A DNA stretch of 64,000 nucleotides from Distichodus sexfasciatus (lineage: Eukaryota > Chordata > Actinopteri > Characiformes > Distichodontidae): NCBI GenBank assembly GCA_032718565.1, contig JAVGVS010000024.1, positions 1,806,452 to 1,870,451 on the forward strand, given 5' to 3'. Shown piece by piece: positions 61,640 through 64,000 of this stretch (position 1 is its first letter; each line of letters opens with the position of its first letter). Position numbers and translations under genes: made by a program. The notes under the pieces were generated by a model. It did not search any database. It was not told the origin of the DNA and saw only the letters and a list, made by a program, of their open reading frames with translations.

Positions 61640-63517
61640 CTTATATTCAGCCCCGCGCACCACCGAAGAAGCGCGTGGCGCTGCGCCTCACCGCTGGGTT
61701 ACACTCAACTTTAACAATCTAAGTAGCTCAAAAATTCATAATTAACACACATTTAAGGTACATTTTCTAATAATCAATTAGGGAGTTACCTATTATATAT
61801 TTATACGCGGTATAATGCAGGATTTGAGGGCCAGACTTGTGTATGAATTTATTGTAGTGACACCTAGTGGTCATATCAGCATATGGTCACCAGAAAGCAG
61901 TATTTACACGAAGATTTTTTAACATTGATTTTTAAGTAACCACTTTTTTAAAATAGTCAAATATCTGTACAAATTTAATTGAAATGTGTTTCAAATAACA
62001 GAATATTATAATAATTCCCCCCAAATTATTATTTAAACACACCTCATTTGACATCATGGTGGCGTTACGGGGCCGCTAGATGGCCCTGTTTGCTTATATT
62101 TTGAAGTCTTAGGACGTTTATATTCGAATTATTTGTGAATTAATTACTTTAATTAGTATTAGTAACAGCGAAATCGGTCTGTATCAGTCTCATAAGAGTT
62201 AAATATATTGCATTTAATTTAAATATATTGCATACGTTTATACATTATACTGTGATAATGTGCAAATAAGCCAGCATCCCGCCATTTATGACCTGTTACG
62301 ACCACAGATGAAGAGACTTGGTATTGTATGAATTACTGAACCTAAATTTAAATCCCCCCTTTCCTGAAAACTGTGATGAAACTTGTAAGATGAGCTCACT
62401 GCATGCAAGTTACATCTGAATTAAATGCAAGGATATTGTCAAATACTTCAGGGTAACTGAATTTCCTTTCTTTTCTTCAATAGCATAACCACATTCCACA
62501 CCACAAACCATTGTCAGATAAATAATGAAAAAGTGAATTTATATTTGTATCGACATAAGCAGAATATCTATTTTAAAAAGACAGATGTAGCCAGACAAGG
62601 TGCAACCTGGACATTTAGGACGGTGGTGACATAACAGTTAAGGAGATTCTCCTGTGAATCCCAGACCAATAATGATTCCGTACTCAAGAAGCAAAATTTC
62701 CTGGGCACTGTCCACTGCTCCTACATGGATGGATTAAAGGCAGGGCTACACTGTATGCTAATGTGTTTACAATGAGAATCACTTCTTTCACCTTTCAGTT
62801 CCCAAACATTCCTCATAAACTCCTCCTGGATATCTTACCTGCCTGCCGCGTATTTGTGTGTATTTTCTGGTGATATAGCTCTTAGATAAGAAGAGAAAGA
62901 GCTTTCCTAGAAATACGTTTAAAATTTCACACATTTGCTCACACCTATACTGCGCTACAGAAAAAGTGGCAAGACCCAAAAACACCACCCCTACTATTAG
63001 TCAGGCCTGTGTATTCCCAAAACAAGACCTTTATCCCCAATCCAAAGCTCTGTCATTGACCCCCACCCCCCAACCCCCACAAACCCACTGGTGACGCAGC
63101 GACTGACGGAATGGCTTCGAGACACAAAGAGGCACCGGGCTTTTATTGCTTTTTCCTCCAGCGATTCGGCGTCGCCGCGTCTTCCGAAGGCAACTTTCCC
63201 ACAGAGAGTCTTTAGAAAGGAACGTGCGTCTCCCCTACGCCCAGCGGTGGGAATTCTCCCCAACACCTCCCAGCGTCTCTACGGCAACGTTTACAAGCCG
63301 GCAGGGACTGTGTCAAGAGGTGTTGAACAAGGGTGGGAGAGCAAAGATGACGCTGAGCGGAACTGAAAGCCAGGCCACATAGAGGCCGTAAAAGGTCAGC
63401 TCCTTAGGAGCAAGGTCACGTCCCCAAAGAAGCAGTGGCATAACGGACTGCACTGTAGCGTGTTGGTGTAATTAATGTAAATAAAATAAATGACATTAAA
63501 TTGAACAGTGGTAGTAG
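61640..63517. other. No protein gene seen; GC-richer block at 63,060-63,370
   Basis: The GC-richer block has open frames on both strands (up to 91 codons) and could be a promoter or CpG island. None of the frames has recognisable similarity. The rest is AT-rich. Confidence 0.35.
62620..62790 (+). mobile_element. Old SINE family 1 copy
   Basis: A strongly diverged copy: GGTGGTGACATAACAGTTAA head, CCACTGCTCCTACATGGATG, then TGTTTACAATGAGAATCACT. Confidence 0.45.
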
Positions 63518-63745
63518 GGGTGGCACGGTGACGCAGTGGTTAGCGCCGCTATCTCACGACGAGAAGGTCTTGTGTTTCGATCCACGGGTCGGCCTTTCTG
63601 TGTGGAGTTTACATGCTGTGTGTTGGTTCCTGCCTAAGGTTGGTCCCCGCCTTGCACCTGTAAGTCCCCGGGCTAGGCTCCGGTCCCCCCCCACCGTGGC
63701 CCTGGTTGGGATTAAGCGGTTCGGATAATGAATAAATGGATGAAT
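63518..63745 (+). mobile_element. tRNA-derived SINE, family 3
   Basis: GGTGGCACGGTGACGCAGTG and GTTAGCGCCGCTATCTC form the A-box part, and TGTTTCGATCC is a decayed B-box. It then reads GGCCTTTCTGTGTGGAGTTT and the 3' end AAGCGGTTCGGATAATGAAT. This is a SINE type widespread in teleosts. Confidence 0.7.
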
Positions 63746-63830
63746 GACATTAAATTGAACAGTGGTAGCGCTGAACCTCCAAATCTTGCTAGGTTCCAAA
63801 ACAGACAGAAGGCATATACGTCGTTGTCAT

Positions 63831-64000
63831 CTTTATTTCGTCTTCTTATATTAACACATACAGATATTACAACGGACATGATCACGTTAAGTTAACATTT
63901 CTTCTTCTTCTTCAAAAAAAAATCGAAACAAAATTCCAGCAGGTTCTGACTGGGACCCTTCAGCCAGGGATTAATCTCTCAGCTCTGTAAAGTGCATCAG
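63831..64000 (-). other. Possible 3' end of a minus-strand gene lying to the right
   Basis: AATAAAG on the minus strand (CTTTATT at 63,831-63,837) could be a poly(A) signal for a transcript entering from the right. No coding sequence can be seen in the window. Confidence 0.2.

Overview
The window looks like nuclear DNA of a teleost fish. Its genes have short exons with GT-AG introns. Vertebrate genes are recognisable in spliced reading frames (a histone-mRNA stem-loop binding protein, a CCDC142-like protein, hnRNP L-family proteins). Interspersed repeats are typical of fish: tRNA-derived SINEs, Tc1-like and hAT-like non-autonomous transposons, and long (CA)n and (CT)n runs. I cannot name the species.

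Layout. Positions 1 to about 38,050 hold no protein gene that I can support. This part alternates between repeats and quiet blocks rich in TAATTA-type homeodomain cores that resemble conserved noncoding elements. It reads as a regulatory gene desert whose target gene probably lies outside the window. From 39,929 to 46,337 lies a 12-exon minus-strand gene, ccdc142-like. From 48,230 to 51,143 lies an 8-exon minus-strand gene, slbp. From 52,460 to 55,313 lies a 9-exon plus-strand gene for a short hnRNP L/LL-like RNA-binding protein with three RRMs and no RRM1. A second, decayed tandem copy follows at 56,029-58,769, with relic exons as far as about 59,265. Both copies have kept a U12-type AT-AC intron at the same codon. 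From about 59,500 to 61,630 a set of tiny minus-strand exons behind a pyrimidine-rich start suggests a noncoding snoRNA-host-like transcript, with one box C/D candidate. The right end holds SINEs, a GC-richer block and a possible 3' end of a gene lying beyond the window.

How the genes relate. slbp and the hnRNP L-like gene are divergently arranged about 1.3 kb apart. ccdc142 and slbp lie in the same direction. slbp acts on histone mRNA in S phase, and the hnRNP L-like proteins should bind CA-rich RNA, but nothing in the sequence shows shared regulation. The most unusual content is the hnRNP L-like tandem pair with its minor-class introns, the SNHG-like transcript, and several nested or palindromic mobile elements.
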